From Embleya scabrispora (GTDB taxonomy: Bacteria; Actinomycetota; Actinomycetes; Streptomycetales; Streptomycetaceae), in contig NZ_MWQN01000006.1 in assembly GCF_002024165.1 (NCBI RefSeq), positions 124,001 through 188,000 on the forward strand: a stretch of 64,000 bases of DNA, given 5' to 3'. Numbering within the stretch: position 1 is the stretch's first letter; every line of letters starts with the position of its first letter. Position numbers and translations under genes: made by a program. This document shows, piece after piece, positions 18,439-28,121 of this stretch. The notes under the pieces are model-generated. The model saw nothing but the letters and a program-made list of their open reading frames with translations, ran no database searches and was not told the origin of the DNA.

Positions 18439-19154
18439 TCACACGCCACCGATCAGGACATCGAAGCACGCCTCCGCCCGAAGCCGCAGCCGAACGCCGG
18501 ACTCCTCAACCTCCCGGCGGCCGGCCCTCGCGCGGCGAGGAACCGGTCGGCGAGTGGGCCGACGCGCGCGCCGGGTGTCGTTCCGCAGGGCGGTGCTGTG
18601 GATCTCGGCAGTCGGAGACGGTGCCGCGCACGAGAACCTCGACGGTTCGGTAGTCCGGTTCTCGATCCGGAGCCGGGTGCCCTCGATGACCGAGTCGTCG
18701 ATCAGGTGCCTCGATTCGGCCGCGGTGAGTCTCGAAGCCGCCGCCGGGGCAAGCGCTCTCGCCTGCGCGGCCGCGGCCGGTGGCGGCAGGTGGGGGCGAG
18801 CCTGCCGCTGGGCCTGGTGCTGCGGCGCGAGATCGCGCCGCTGTTGCACGCCGACCCGCTTGTGGCGGGCGAGCGGGAGTTGCCCGGCACGGTCGGTGGG
18901 CTGCCCGCACCACCACCGGTGCGGCGTGCCGGTGGTGCCCGAGGTCGTCGTGACCACGCGCACACCGAGTTCGGCCGCTACCGGCACCGTCCGCGCGTGG
19001 TCCATATCCGGGCGGAATTGCATCCGATGCAACTCGAGCCGGGCGTTGCCGCCAGGCGTGATCAGGTGGGTGGGCTTCTCGAACGCCAGGTGGTACTCGC
19101 CGGCGCGAAAGCGAACTCGCCCCTGGCCGGGATTGTAAACGTGTCCAGCTTCAC
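18439..19154 (-). CDS. Hypothetical protein upstream of module B
   Basis: The minus frame ending at 18439 has consistently high third-position GC from about 19140, with stretches such as VRFRAGEYHLAFEKPTHLI and TRLRIENRTTEPSRFSCA. It stops 30 bp before the module B small protein, so it probably heads the same operon. GTG 19154 begins a plausible N-terminus in a different frame, so a one-base indel near 19140 may exist. The middle is rich in Gln, Ala and Pro. No family recognised. Confidence 0.45.
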
Positions 19155-19485
19155 GCCGTCCGCAACGACCCGTGGCTACAACCCGCGCGCGACACAACGA
19201 GAGGCCACCCGACCGTCCGACATGGCATCGTCGGCGGGGAGCGCGTCATCGTCAAATACCGCAGGCTACGAGGGGCCCGATGCCCGCACCTGGCGCGTGG
19301 TCGTGATCCCTCGAGAGCAAGGGTTGTCCCGTGGTCAGCGCAGCGCCGGCCCCGTGTCACCGATGCTCGTGCGGGTGGCCTTGGCGTTCCAGGGGCCGGA
19401 CGGGCCACCAGCGGGGTAGAGCACCGGGGTTCGATCGTGCGCCTCGTAGAGGAGGGGCACGTGCCGAAATGACGAAAGGGCACTC

Positions 19486-19641
19486 GTGACCGAAAATCTC
19501 GGCCCCTTCAGCAGCCCCGCTACCAACACCTTGGGCGGGGTGACCGACACCCTGGGCAGCCTTGTCAATGGACAAGCCCGCCGTGGACCAGGCCACCGGC
19601 TGACCCCGCGGACAACGTGGCTTCGCAGTCACAGCCCCTGA
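19486..19641 (+). CDS. Possible small protein
   Basis: GTG 19486 has GAAAGG 5-10 bases upstream and opens a 51-codon frame starting MTENLGPFSSPATNTLGGV. A perfect hairpin lies 38 bp after the stop. An alternative ending in another frame (MDKPAVDQATG) hints at a frameshift. Function unknown. Confidence 0.3.
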   Translation: MTENLGPFSSPATNTLGGVTDTLGSLVNGQARRGPGHRLTPRTTWLRSHSP

Positions 19642-19678
19642 GCGCTCACCGGGGGCCGTACGGTTCGTTCCACTCCGC

Positions 19679-19713
19679 GTTTCGGCCGCCGACTGGTTGT
19701 CGGCGGCCGAAAC
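19679..19713 (+). terminator. Perfect hairpin terminator
   Basis: 15-bp perfect arms (19679-19693 and 19699-19713) around TGGTT. It lies 38 bp after the possible small gene at 19486 and may act on either strand. Confidence 0.65.
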
Positions 19714-20344
19714 GCCGGAAGCCGGTGCGGCCACCGCACCAGCTCTTCATGGCCGGGTCCGAGTCCAGTCCACCGCTGGTGATGCCGGCGAGGCTGGTGA
19801 TCGACCGGCAGCAGGTCGTCTGCGTGCACCGGGGCCACTCCGGCTGACGCAAACCCCACACCCAGGACACCGGGGCCTCGTCCGTGGACGAACCACCTCC
19901 TTTCGCCGCCATCCGTCGTTCCGGGCCTCGCCCACGCCGCGCCCGCCCGCCGCCGGCCCACCCTGGGCGCCGTGCCGCGGGCCAGGCGCCTAGGCGGCCG
20001 GGTGTCCGCGCCGGTGCCGGGAGGCCACCGGCGTCCGGGCGACCCTTGGTCGGCGTCGACCACGGCGATCCCCACGATCCGCACAGAGCCCTGAAACCGG
20101 CGGAGCGTCTGCGCGCGTTCGCAAGTGCCCGGGCCCGGCTTCCGCGCCTCGTCTGCCCGGCGACTTCCTGCCTGATGGCCTCGGCTGCGGGCACACCGCT
20201 CTCGCGGACACCTCGCCGGGTACGCCGAAGCGGTGACCTGTCGGTGTCCGCAGGTTATCGGAGAACGCGGCGGGGAGCGGGGAGGGTGTCCGACTCCCGG
20301 CGCAATCGCCAAGGACGATGAAACGAACACGGCAGGAGCGTGTC

Positions 20345-20686
20345 ATGAGGCGTCTTCTCGCAACTTCGGGCATCGCAGCAACGGTTTTGCTCGCCGGTGC
20401 CGCCCCGTCCACCGCCACGGAAAGGGGCGAGCCGCCCGATGCCGTCTGGCGATACGAGTGCATCTATCCCGACTATCACCCGAAGTCGGGGAACGTCGAG
20501 GACCACATGAGCCAGTGCGAAGCGAAGAACGGGGCCCAGACCGGCTGGGGAGACATCAAACAACCATTCGAGGTCTACAGCAAGCACCAGGGGATCACGT
20601 ACTGGTGCAACTCCCCCAACGCGAACGGCGCCTACGGGAGAATCTCGAACGGAATCCTGTTCGCCTACGCGTGCAAGAAGGTGTAG
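20345..20686 (+). CDS. Small secreted protein with four mature cysteines
   Basis: A 113-residue protein from ATG 20345, chosen because GGCAGGAG lies 6-7 bases upstream; an in-frame ATG at 20318 lacks one. The N-terminus is a Sec signal peptide (MRRLLATSGIAATVLLAGAA). The mature part, about 90 residues, is rich in Tyr, Gly and Asn and has four cysteines near the motifs YECIYPDYH, SQCEAKNG, YWCNSP and YACKKV, probably forming two disulfides. No known family; a small extracellular binding or inhibitor protein is possible. Confidence 0.75.
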   Translation: MRRLLATSGIAATVLLAGAAPSTATERGEPPDAVWRYECIYPDYHPKSGNVEDHMSQCEAKNGAQTGWGDIKQPFEVYSKHQGITYWCNSPNANGAYGRISNGILFAYACKKV

Positions 20687-20821
20687 CCGCCTCCCCCCCG
20701 CGTCGCCGCTCGGGAAACCGTCGCACCGATCACGGCGGGCATCGTTTCGGGTATCGGTACCGCGTCGGGTGACGCCCGCTCGGGAACAGCGAAGCAATCA
20801 CGTCCGCCGGTACGGCTCGGG

Positions 20822-21901
20822 ATGGCCGAAGTTCACCGACAAGGAAAAGGCCCCGTGTCTGTTTCGACGACTCCCGGAACCGCATGGAAGTCGACCTTCA
20901 GGAATGTGGGGGGCCGGCTCCACAGCCCGCCGGTGCCGTACCGCAACGCCGACGGCCGCGTCGGGTGGGTGCACATCACCGGCGACGGCTCGTTGTGGTT
21001 CACGGAGCACCGGTTCGACGACACCTTCAGCGCGTGGAAGAAGATCGAGGGCACCACGGGGGCCAAGGGACGGCCCGCCACCCTGAAGGGCTCGGACGGT
21101 CGGGTGCGCATCTTCCACCGCACCGGCGACGGCTGCCTGTACGAGGTGATCCAACAGGACTTGGACACCCCCGAGTTCGACGCACCGAGGAAACTGACCG
21201 ACGACTGTGCAGGCCCTCCTGCAGCCACCCTGACGGGCAACGGTTCGGCCGGCGTCTTCTACCTCACGGCGGACGGCAAGGTCGGGCACCTGCATCCCCT
21301 GCCCGGCGCCTCGGGCGGCTACACCGTGAGCTCCGGCGACAGCACGTGGCCGAAGTTCCTGAGCGTGGTCGTGGCGCTGGACGGCTCCGGCTGCCTCGTG
21401 CTGGGCGGCGAAGGCGTGGGAGGCACCCTCCACGTGCTGCGCCAGAAGATCCCCGACTACGGGGACTGGACGATCAAGGAGGCGCACGCGAGCAACGTCG
21501 GCTCCGAGATCAGCGCCGTCGCCGACGCCGCCGGCCGCGTCTTCCTCTTCTACCGGTCCGGCGACGGCGGCAAGGTGTGCTTCGTCGCCCAGGACGCCGC
21601 CCGCACCGGGTTCCACCCGCAGCGGTCCATCGGCGGCACCGCCAAGGGCGGCGTGGGCGCGGCCCTCGACCGGGACAACCGCATCAACGTCACCGTCCTG
21701 GGCACGGACAACGCGCTCCACCTCAACGTGCAAAGCAGTCAGGCCGGGCACACCTTCGAGGGCTTCTCCCGACTCGGCGACCCCCAACAACCCGCCCACT
21801 CCACCCCGCTGATCCACCGTGGCCTGCACAACCTCCTCCACCTGTCCATCGCCGACATCAACACCCGGCAGCAGCTGACCACCGCGCAGCATCGGGTCTG
21901 A
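20822..21901 (+). CDS. PLL/tachylectin-like beta-propeller protein
   Basis: A 359-residue protein with repeated units of about 50 residues carrying GRVGWVHITGDGSLWFTEH, DGRVRIFHRTGDGCLYEV and AGVFYLTADGKVGHLH. This pattern is seen in PLL-like and tachylectin-2 propellers, which often bind glycans. No signal peptide is visible. A GTG at 20855 preceded by AAGGAAAAGG is an alternative start, removing 11 residues. Neighbours are a secreted protein and a beta/gamma-crystallin-like gene, so surface or extracellular interaction is plausible. Confidence 0.75.
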   Translation: MAEVHRQGKGPVSVSTTPGTAWKSTFRNVGGRLHSPPVPYRNADGRVGWVHITGDGSLWFTEHRFDDTFSAWKKIEGTTGAKGRPATLKGSDGRVRIFHRTGDGCLYEVIQQDLDTPEFDAPRKLTDDCAGPPAATLTGNGSAGVFYLTADGKVGHLHPLPGASGGYTVSSGDSTWPKFLSVVVALDGSGCLVLGGEGVGGTLHVLRQKIPDYGDWTIKEAHASNVGSEISAVADAAGRVFLFYRSGDGGKVCFVAQDAARTGFHPQRSIGGTAKGGVGAALDRDNRINVTVLGTDNALHLNVQSSQAGHTFEGFSRLGDPQQPAHSTPLIHRGLHNLLHLSIADINTRQQLTTAQHRV

Positions 21902-22539
21902 CACCGCGACCGGCACCGACACGGCCGAAGGCCCATGCCCAGTGCCGAAATCACCGACACTGCCCCGGCGAAGCCGGCCCACTTCGGCAGACGCGCATGA
22001 GGTGCCGGTCAGTCCGCCGGGCAGGGGTGGGAACGCCCCCGTACCCGCGCGGCGCCGCCTTCGAGATTCTCGACGGGATGGGCGCCGCCGGGCCTTGAGG
22101 TCATCCGCTCGGACGGTGCTCGGCATCCGTCGAGTGCCGGTGGACGGGTTGTCCTTCTGCCACGCACACCGGCGAATACCACAGGCTCCGAATACATGTC
22201 TGATACCAGCTATTCGATCCGAATTGCATCCGACGCGACTTGCGCCATCTCCGAATGCGAGTGGATCCGCAGGTGGTCGCTCAACCGAAGAACCGGGTGC
22301 CGCCCCTTGCCCTGTGGCCCGGGTATGCCGTCGTTGTCATGTGCAGTGCCCCGGTGGTGCGACTGACCGATGATCCGACCGTGCCGACCTGCCGGCGTCC
22401 GGCAGGCGATCTCGACCGGTGGTGGGGCACATGCCCGGCGCACGAAGGAGTGAATGTTCGGGCGAGTCCGCCACCCGCCCGGGCCCGTGGTCCCTAACGT
22501 CGCCTTCGTCTTGTTCAACCCAAGGAAACCGAGGCAAAC
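21902..22539. other. Intergenic region with a copy of a 65-bp repeat
   Basis: About 640 bp with no supported gene. It contains the repeat copy at 22171-22235; the remaining 300 bp before 22540 should hold the promoter of the crystallin-like gene, but I could not fix -35/-10 boxes. Confidence 0.4.
22171..22235 (+). repeat. Diverged 65-bp direct repeat, copy 1
   Basis: Aligns without gaps to 23370-23434 with 48 of 65 identical bases, including GAATACC, GAATAC and TACCAGCT. The two copies flank the crystallin-like gene. Confidence 0.6.
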
Positions 22540-22980
22540 ATGGCCACCGATCACGTGATCGTTCACGGCGAGCGCGGCTGCAAGGGCAAGAAGCAGATCC
22601 TGGAGCCCGGCGCCTACGACACGAGCGCCCTGGACGACGACGACTTCATCAGCTCGGTCACCATCCCGAAGGGATGGACGGTGACGCTGTACGAGGACGC
22701 CAAGTTCGCCGGCCGCAGCAGGACTCTCACCGAGGCGGGTGACGTCGGCGACGACTTCGACAACATCACGTCCTCCCTGACCGTCTCCAGCCCCGACAAG
22801 GAGACGATCGTCAAGGTCGGCGACAGCCACAAGGACGGCAAGGGCAGCCCGATCACCATCGAGCAGAACGACATCGACGTCGACGCCAAGACCCTCCTCA
22901 AGCTGACCCAGAAGTTCCCCCCGAGGTACGAACAGGTCATGGTCCTCAGCTTCACCATGACGCCCGACCTGCCCGAGTAG
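22540..22980 (+). CDS. Beta/gamma-crystallin-fold protein
   Basis: A 146-residue acidic protein. Residues 1-85 show a crystallin-like Greek-key pattern: VTLYEDAKFAGRSRTLTEAG then DDFDNITSSLTV. The remainder (KVGDSHKDGKG and a charged helix) is not recognised. No signal peptide is seen, so it may be cytoplasmic or exported another way. These folds often bind calcium or carbohydrate, but canonical N/D-x-S/T-S sites are only partly present. A terminator follows 20 bp after the stop. Confidence 0.72.
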   Translation: MATDHVIVHGERGCKGKKQILEPGAYDTSALDDDDFISSVTIPKGWTVTLYEDAKFAGRSRTLTEAGDVGDDFDNITSSLTVSSPDKETIVKVGDSHKDGKGSPITIEQNDIDVDAKTLLKLTQKFPPRYEQVMVLSFTMTPDLPE

Positions 22981-23000
22981 ACGGCCCGGACCGCTCTCCC

Positions 23001-23029
23001 GAGCCCCGCCGGTCCTCCCGGTGGGGCTC
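23001..23029 (+). terminator. Hairpin terminator after the crystallin-like gene
   Basis: 12-bp arms (23001-23012 and 23018-23029, one G-U pair) around TCCTC, 20 bp after the stop. Confidence 0.75.
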
Positions 23030-23553
23030 TCGGCCCTCTCCAGCGCCGCCTCAAGGCTTGTCTTCCCTGCCCTGATCGAGGTCGGCAACTCCGGGCTAGC
23101 GTTCCGAACTTCGGCCGCCGGTGGACTCCTGCCGAGGTCACTCTGGCGCCCGCAGCACGGGCGGACCCGAGAACTTGACCTATCCGCCACAGAGAGCCAC
23201 TTACCACTGCGTGGCAGCTTCGAGAGGACGGCCGCCTCGACGGCTGCACCGGCGCCGCGGCCCGTCCCACCCGTCGAACGAACGGCCTTCCGGTTCGGGG
23301 GGAGCCGTCGAACTCGCGCCGGGCACCCGTGGGACCGCCGGACTCCGGACAGGTTGACACCGGCCCGTCGCCGAATACCGCAAAGTACGAATACGTGCCC
23401 GTTACCAGCTGTTCGAGCCGATCTGGACCCGGCGGACGTGGAGCCGTAAGACGCACCGTCACCACGGCCTCCCATTGCTCGGGACGTCGCCCTGGGTGGC
23501 CTGTTCGAGCTTGGACCGCTGTAACCACCCGGCGGGTGGCCGTCATCGGCGTG
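23030..23553. other. Intergenic region with second 65-bp repeat copy
   Basis: About 520 bp between a terminator and the 3' end of module C. Besides the repeat at 23370-23434, I see no supported gene. Confidence 0.4.
23370..23434 (+). repeat. Diverged 65-bp direct repeat, copy 2
   Basis: Partner of 22171-22235 (48 of 65 identical, no gaps), about 1.2 kb away on the same strand. Confidence 0.6.
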
Positions 23554-25161
23554 CTACGTGGACCGCGCCCGTTCCAGGCCGACTCGCACCGCGGCAATCA
23601 ACGGATGACCGGGGCTGAGGACCCGCTCGGCGTCGGCGAGGGTGCGTTCGTACAAGGGGATTGCCCGCCCGAGATCTCCTGCCGACTCGTACGTGCCGGC
23701 GAGGTTGTTGCGGGAGTCCAGCGTGTCGGGGTGGTCAGGCCCCGACGCCCGCTCGCGGGCGGTCACGGCGCGTTGGAAGCCGAGGACGGCGGGGGCGAGT
23801 CCTCCTTGCCACTGTCGGTAGCTGGCCGCGCGGTCGAGGGCGCGGGCGGTGTGGGCCGTGTCGTGGTCGGGGGCGTGCCGGCGGGTGAGGGCATCGACGT
23901 GCGGGAGGAGGGTTCGGCAGGTGGGCAGGTTCGCGGGGTGTTTGGCATCGGTGGGGAAGGCGATGGCGAGGAGTGCGGCGGCGCTGTCGCGGGCGTGGGC
24001 GATGTCGTCGGGTCGACGGCGTGGGGTCGGGGGTGCGGGCGTGGGTCTGGACGAGGCGGTGGACGGTCAGGGTGCCGTCTCGGTTGTCGGTGATCATGCT
24101 GTAGGCGACGAGTCGGCCGATCGCGGCGGCCAGGTCGGGGGTGCTCCAAGGGGGCGAGGAGAGTGCGGGGGATGTGGTCGGGGGGCGTACCAGGCCAGGA
24201 TCCGCAGCAGTTCCCCGGCGAAGGGGGTGTCGGCGAGGCGGTCCAGGGTCAGGTTCCAGATCCGGGCGACGGTGCGTCGGGAGTCACCGTTCGTGGCGGC
24301 GGCGGCGAACATCGCGGCGGGCCATCGGTCGAGCATGTCGAGGTAGGCGCGCGGTGCGGTGCCGGTCTGCGCGCAGTACGCGGCGGCCTGTTCCACCGCC
24401 AGCGCCAGGTGCCCGGGTTCCGCGCACACCGCGGCGGCCCCCTCGACCTCGCGCGGCCCTTGGTGGGTGAGGATCCGGGTGAACAGGTCGAGGGCATCGG
24501 CCGATTCCAGAACGCCCAGTCGGATGGTGGTGGCGTGGCGGTGCCAGCCGGTCGCGCGACGGGTGGTGACCAGGACCCGGCCCCGTCCTCCGACCCCGTC
24601 GAGCAGCAGGTCGATGTGGGCGGGGTCCTCGACGTTGTCCAGCACGAGCAGCCAGTCGTCGTGTCCGGCGAGCCACGCGAGGGCACGCTGGGTCTGCAAC
24701 TCGGCGGGCAGTCCGACCAGCCCGGGGTGCAGGGCCCGCGCGAGCGCGCTCAATCCCGCGTCGACCTTCGTCGGATCCTCGGCGGTGATCCACCACCGCA
24801 CCTGCTCGTCCCGGGTCGCGGCCCAGTGGGCGGCGAGCGCGGACTTGCCGACCCCGCCCAGCCCGTGCACCGCGTGCACGACGACCTCACCGGCTCCGGC
24901 GAACGCCGCCTTCAGGGCGCCCAGTTCGCCGGCGCGGCCCACGAACGGCACGATGCGGCGAATGTTCGACACCCCCGCACGGGCGGCGTCGTCGGGGATC
25001 GGCGCGTACGCTTCCGGGGGCAGCGCGAACTCGGCGCGGATCGCCACCGGGTTGACCATGTCGCGCTCCGCCGCTTTGGACCCCGCCGTCGCCGAGACGC
25101 CCGGCGCCGCGGTGGGGGCGTCGGCGTCGGCGGCCCGCCTGCGGCGGCGCCACCGTGTCAC
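23554..25161 (-). pseudogene. NB-ARC (STAND) ATPase with TPR, module C, frameshifted
   Basis: From ATG 25161 the first about 325 residues are intact and start MTRWRRRRRAADADAP. They include Walker A GLGGVGKSALA, Walker B WLLVLDNVED and LALAVEQAAAYCAQTG. Near 24180 the reading shifts at a run of six G, again near 24140 (five G) and near 24030. The C-terminal TPR part then continues (HPDTLDSRNNLAGTYESAGD) to the stop at 23554. Restored length would be about 530 residues with one to two TPRs. The shifts at homopolymers make assembly error a real alternative to decay. ATG overlaps the stop of the membrane partner gene. Confidence 0.75.
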
Positions 25162-25553
25162 GAGCTGCGGTGCGCGCTCGGATCGGTCATGTCCCCGCCC
25201 GCGGCGTTCGACCCGCCCAACGTGGACACACCCCGCCCCGGAACCCTGGGCGAACCCGACCCCGAGCCGGTGTCACGCGCCGAGGGATTGCGCATGTCCC
25301 CGCCCGCCGCGTTCGACCCACTGTCCGCGAACACCGTCGGTGACCCGGAGCGCAGCCACGCCGTCACCGACGCCCACGTCGACACGACACCCGCGACCGC
25401 CCCCATCACACTGCCCACGGCGGCCGCCATGTCGAGATCGGCGACCAACGGCAACACGACCAACCCCACCGCAGCCGCCACACGACGACCGCCACAACCA
25501 CCAGACACGCCTTCCGCCAACCCGTCACGCACCCATCGTCGGACCACAGGCAT
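25158..25553 (-). CDS. Small membrane protein, partner of module C
   Basis: A 131-residue protein from ATG 25553. After a basic start (MPVVRRWVRDGL) come two hydrophobic helices (RVAAAVGLVVLPLVADLDM, and VGSVMGAVAGVVSTW) and a Gly/Ser/Pro-rich tail containing the repeated motif GSNAAGGDM. Its stop overlaps the ATG of the NB-ARC gene (ATGA). The order and general design match the module A partner (13620-13988). Function unknown; the pairing suggests a membrane-located input or effector. Confidence 0.65.
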   Translation of the reverse strand: MPVVRRWVRDGLAEGVSGGCGGRRVAAAVGLVVLPLVADLDMAAAVGSVMGAVAGVVSTWASVTAWLRSGSPTVFADSGSNAAGGDMRNPSARDTGSGSGSPRVPGRGVSTLGGSNAAGGDMTDPSAHRSS

Positions 25554-26414
25554 GACCAAGTCTCGGGAAGAGGCGACACGGGCGACGAACAGGTACCGGG
25601 ACCGCGCTCCGGCGATTCGACACAGACATCGACCGGGCGACCGTCGTCCGGCGACACCACCGACCGGCATCGACCATCAGCGAGCCGGCCAACAGCGTCG
25701 ACATCGGGGGGCATCCTCAACCGGAGATGGCAGGGGCGTCCGCGCTCGTAGCCGGGGCTTGGGAGGATGCGCCGCAGGGCGATCAGTGGGCGCAGGAACT
25801 CGAGCGACTCCCGTTGAGTACGTGGCGCAACGCCACGAGGTGGTCGCGTGCGTTGAGCCAGGTGACCCTCGTGTGCTCGTGCACGAGAGTGTGTACCGGG
25901 GCCAGTTGGTCCTCGCGACCCGATGTCGCGATCTCCTCGAGTTCGCGACCGGCGACCGCTCCGGCGATCGGCCCCGACGGACACCAGCGCCCACTGTTCG
26001 TCGGCGTGGCGCAGGCCCTGGCCTTGCAGTCGGCGGGTGTGTCGGCGGCGGTGATCGTCGACTTCTTGACGGGCATCGGTGGCATCGGCACCCGGTCAAC
26101 GTAGCGAGGCCGCGCAACATCATTTCGGGGTGTGGCGTGCGTTGTTCGGCCCGCGGGGTGCGCCGGTGGTGTCCGGGTGCGCAGCGGTGGCTATACGTCC
26201 GGGATCCCGGTGGCCGCGCGCAGGGTGCCCTGGGAGAACAGGACGTCCGCGGGGGTGCCGTCGGGTGGAACGGCGAGGACGGCGACCTCCACCAGCGTGC
26301 GTTCGACGCGGGCCCAGCGCGGTTGTGCCCCCGGCAGGCGCGATACCTTGGCGTTCGCGTCGTAGAGGATGTGGCGGCCGGGGGCTTGGCGGGCGTCGGT
26401 GACGTCGCCGCCGG
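25554..26414. other. Region of gene-like fragments without a clear complete gene
   Basis: Two minus-strand fragments have good third-position GC. One is 25783-26091 (MPPMPVKKSTITAADTPAD, later VHEHTRVTWLNARDHLVAL). The other ends at 26191 (RHILYDANAKVSRLPGAQPR, VEVAVLAVPPDGTPADV). Neither has a start or ribosome site I trust, and frames appear to change inside both. They may be remnants of one or two decayed genes. Confidence 0.35.
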
Positions 26415-26800
26415 GTGCGGTTCGCCCCGCAGGCCGTACGCCTCCTTGCCGGCGACGACCGCGAACCCCCGCCGCTCGACTGGGCCACGTTGGCGAACGA
26501 GCGCTCGGCCACCGAACCGATCGAGCCGCAGGGGTGGTGGAACCCCCGATGGGAGGCGGCGGTCGCAGTGGCCCTGGCCCACGCGGTGGCGGCATCCGAG
26601 AGCGATCCCGTGACCGTGCCCGACGGTCTGCTCACCGAGACCTTCGGCCGCTCGGGCCACCCGCAGACGGGCGAGGCATGGCAGTCGCCCGCCCCCGTCG
26701 CCACTGTGCCCCTGGCCGCCGAGGTGTGGATGTACCCGGCCTTCGACCAGGACCGTCACGACCGCCGCCACCAGTGCGACCGCCTGCCCATCCCGGCGGT
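26415..26800 (+). pseudogene. Hypothetical protein fragment
   Basis: From GTG 26415 about 125 codons have strong gene-like composition (WATLANERSATEPIEPQGWW, AAVAVALAHAVAASESDPV, VPLAAEVWMYPAFDQD). After about 26800 the frame continues to 27122, but with random-looking composition, suggesting truncation or a frameshift. No known family and no ribosome site at the start. Confidence 0.4.
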
Positions 26801-27121
26801 CAGGCATCCGAGGGTGCTACCTGGAGCAGTCAGCCCAGGACGCCCGTCCGCAACGGCCGGGTCGAGTTCGGGAAGCCGCAACGGCTTCATCTGGGTCCTC
26901 CCCGCAATGGGGCGGACGGCCCCTTGCACAGTCGGAGAGCGCAACGCTCCCCTACTCGGCAAGCGTTACCTGATCTCTCGCAGATCACAACGAACACACC
27001 GCGATGGTGTGGCGCAGCCTCGGGCCCTGCGCCTTGACAGGTCACCTGTCGTCGTTGGGGTCCTGCTTCCGTGCCGGCCTCCTCGCACAGGTGACTCCGT
27101 ACACCGTCGAGAAAACACGTG

Positions 27122-27313
27122 ATGTCGTCCGTTCTCGGGGAGATTGCTTCCGCGTCCCCGTGGCTCGTGCTGTTCCTGTTGTTCATCCTGGTGGTGGCCC
27201 TGGTCGCCTCCATGGCCCTGTGCCTGCGCGGCACCCGGGCGGTGGAGCGGCCGGCGATCATCCGCGCGCTCGCCGACCTGGTGCGCGCCCTACGGGGCGG
27301 TGCTCGCCGCTGA
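27122..27313 (+). CDS. Single-pass small membrane protein
   Basis: A 63-residue protein (GTG 27119 or ATG 27122). One strong membrane helix (PWLVLFLLFILVVALVASMA) follows a short polar start, then a basic amphipathic tail ending ALADLVRALRGGARR. No known family. GAG lies 7 bases before the GTG. The next gene, 27444-28121, is on the same strand 130 bp later. Confidence 0.6.
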   Translation: MSSVLGEIASASPWLVLFLLFILVVALVASMALCLRGTRAVERPAIIRALADLVRALRGGARR

Positions 27314-27443
27314 CCCGGCTCGTCGGAGGCCGACTCGCCCCGCCGGTGGCGAGCCGGCCTCGGCTGTTCAGCCGATGGGCTTGAGCTTTAACCGTGCGCT
27401 CTCGAGGGGCGCGCGGGCTGATGACATAGGTGAGAATCGTGGG

Positions 27444-28121
27444 GTGCAGGCCACCAGCGCGCTCGCGAGCGGCGATGAGATACGCGCCTATTTGAAGGGC
27501 CAGGTGAACCTGGCCCTTCGCCGTCCTGGTATGTACGGGGACGAAGTGGCGTTGCGGCTTCTGGTGGACCACTTGTTGTTCGCGGAGGGCCGGCCCGACG
27601 CGTGGACCGGGCAGCAGCGCCATTGGGAGGAACGCGGGGCCTGGACCTCGCGGGGAATCGCGGGGGCCTTCGGCGACCTCCTTCCGGGGAACTGCCGTTC
27701 GTACTCCGTGGCCGCGATCTACGCGGAGTTCGCGCACCGTCGTGGCTGGCTCGTCCCCGACCGCGTCCTCACGACGGACGAGTACGACGTGCTGCGCGGC
27801 ACCGTGCGCCGCTGGGCGTCCCGAGATCGCGTGTGGGCGGACGTCGTCACCGAGTTCGGCATCCCGTCGGTACTGTTCGGCGGAACCAACCCGCTGTATG
27901 GCAAGGCACTCGGCTACGTGAGCGCAGACCCCGGGGAGCCACCGGTGGTCTTCCATCTGTGGAACGGCAGCGCTCCGGGGGCTGCGTCATCGTGGCCACC
28001 CGACCTCACGGAACCCCTCCTGCTCGCGGTGCGCTGCGACGACGCCCCCTTTCGAGAATCCTTCACCTTCACCCCCGCCGGCCGGCGACTACGCCCCCAG
28101 AGCACCGAACCGATCCCCTGA
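27444..28121 (+). CDS. Conserved-looking hypothetical protein
   Basis: A 225-residue, probably cytosolic protein. Gene-like throughout, with distinctive stretches LALRRPGMYGDEVALRLLVD, RSYSVAAIYAEFAHRRGWL and SVLFGGTNPLYGKALGYV. I recall similar Streptomyces hypothetical proteins but no function. GTG 27444 has a weak ribosome site, and ATG at codon 30 (GMYGDE) is an alternative. A perfect 11-bp hairpin (27494-27519) lies inside the N-terminal coding region. Confidence 0.65.
   Translation: MQATSALASGDEIRAYLKGQVNLALRRPGMYGDEVALRLLVDHLLFAEGRPDAWTGQQRHWEERGAWTSRGIAGAFGDLLPGNCRSYSVAAIYAEFAHRRGWLVPDRVLTTDEYDVLRGTVRRWASRDRVWADVVTEFGIPSVLFGGTNPLYGKALGYVSADPGEPPVVFHLWNGSAPGAASSWPPDLTEPLLLAVRCDDAPFRESFTFTPAGRRLRPQSTEPIP

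Larger units (their letters stand above)
19198..20344. other. Long intergenic stretch before the secreted-protein gene
   Basis: About 1.1 kb with competing low-complexity frames. Only a possible 51-residue gene (19486-19641) and a strong hairpin (19679-19713) stand out; 19714-20344 shows nothing I can support. Confidence 0.45.

Noticed and set aside
27494-27519. Perfect 11-bp hairpin GAAGGGCCAGG-TGAA-CCTGGCCCTTC as a terminator
   Set aside because: It lies inside a well-supported coding region and has no gene ending just before it; probably chance codon pairing, though attenuation cannot be excluded.
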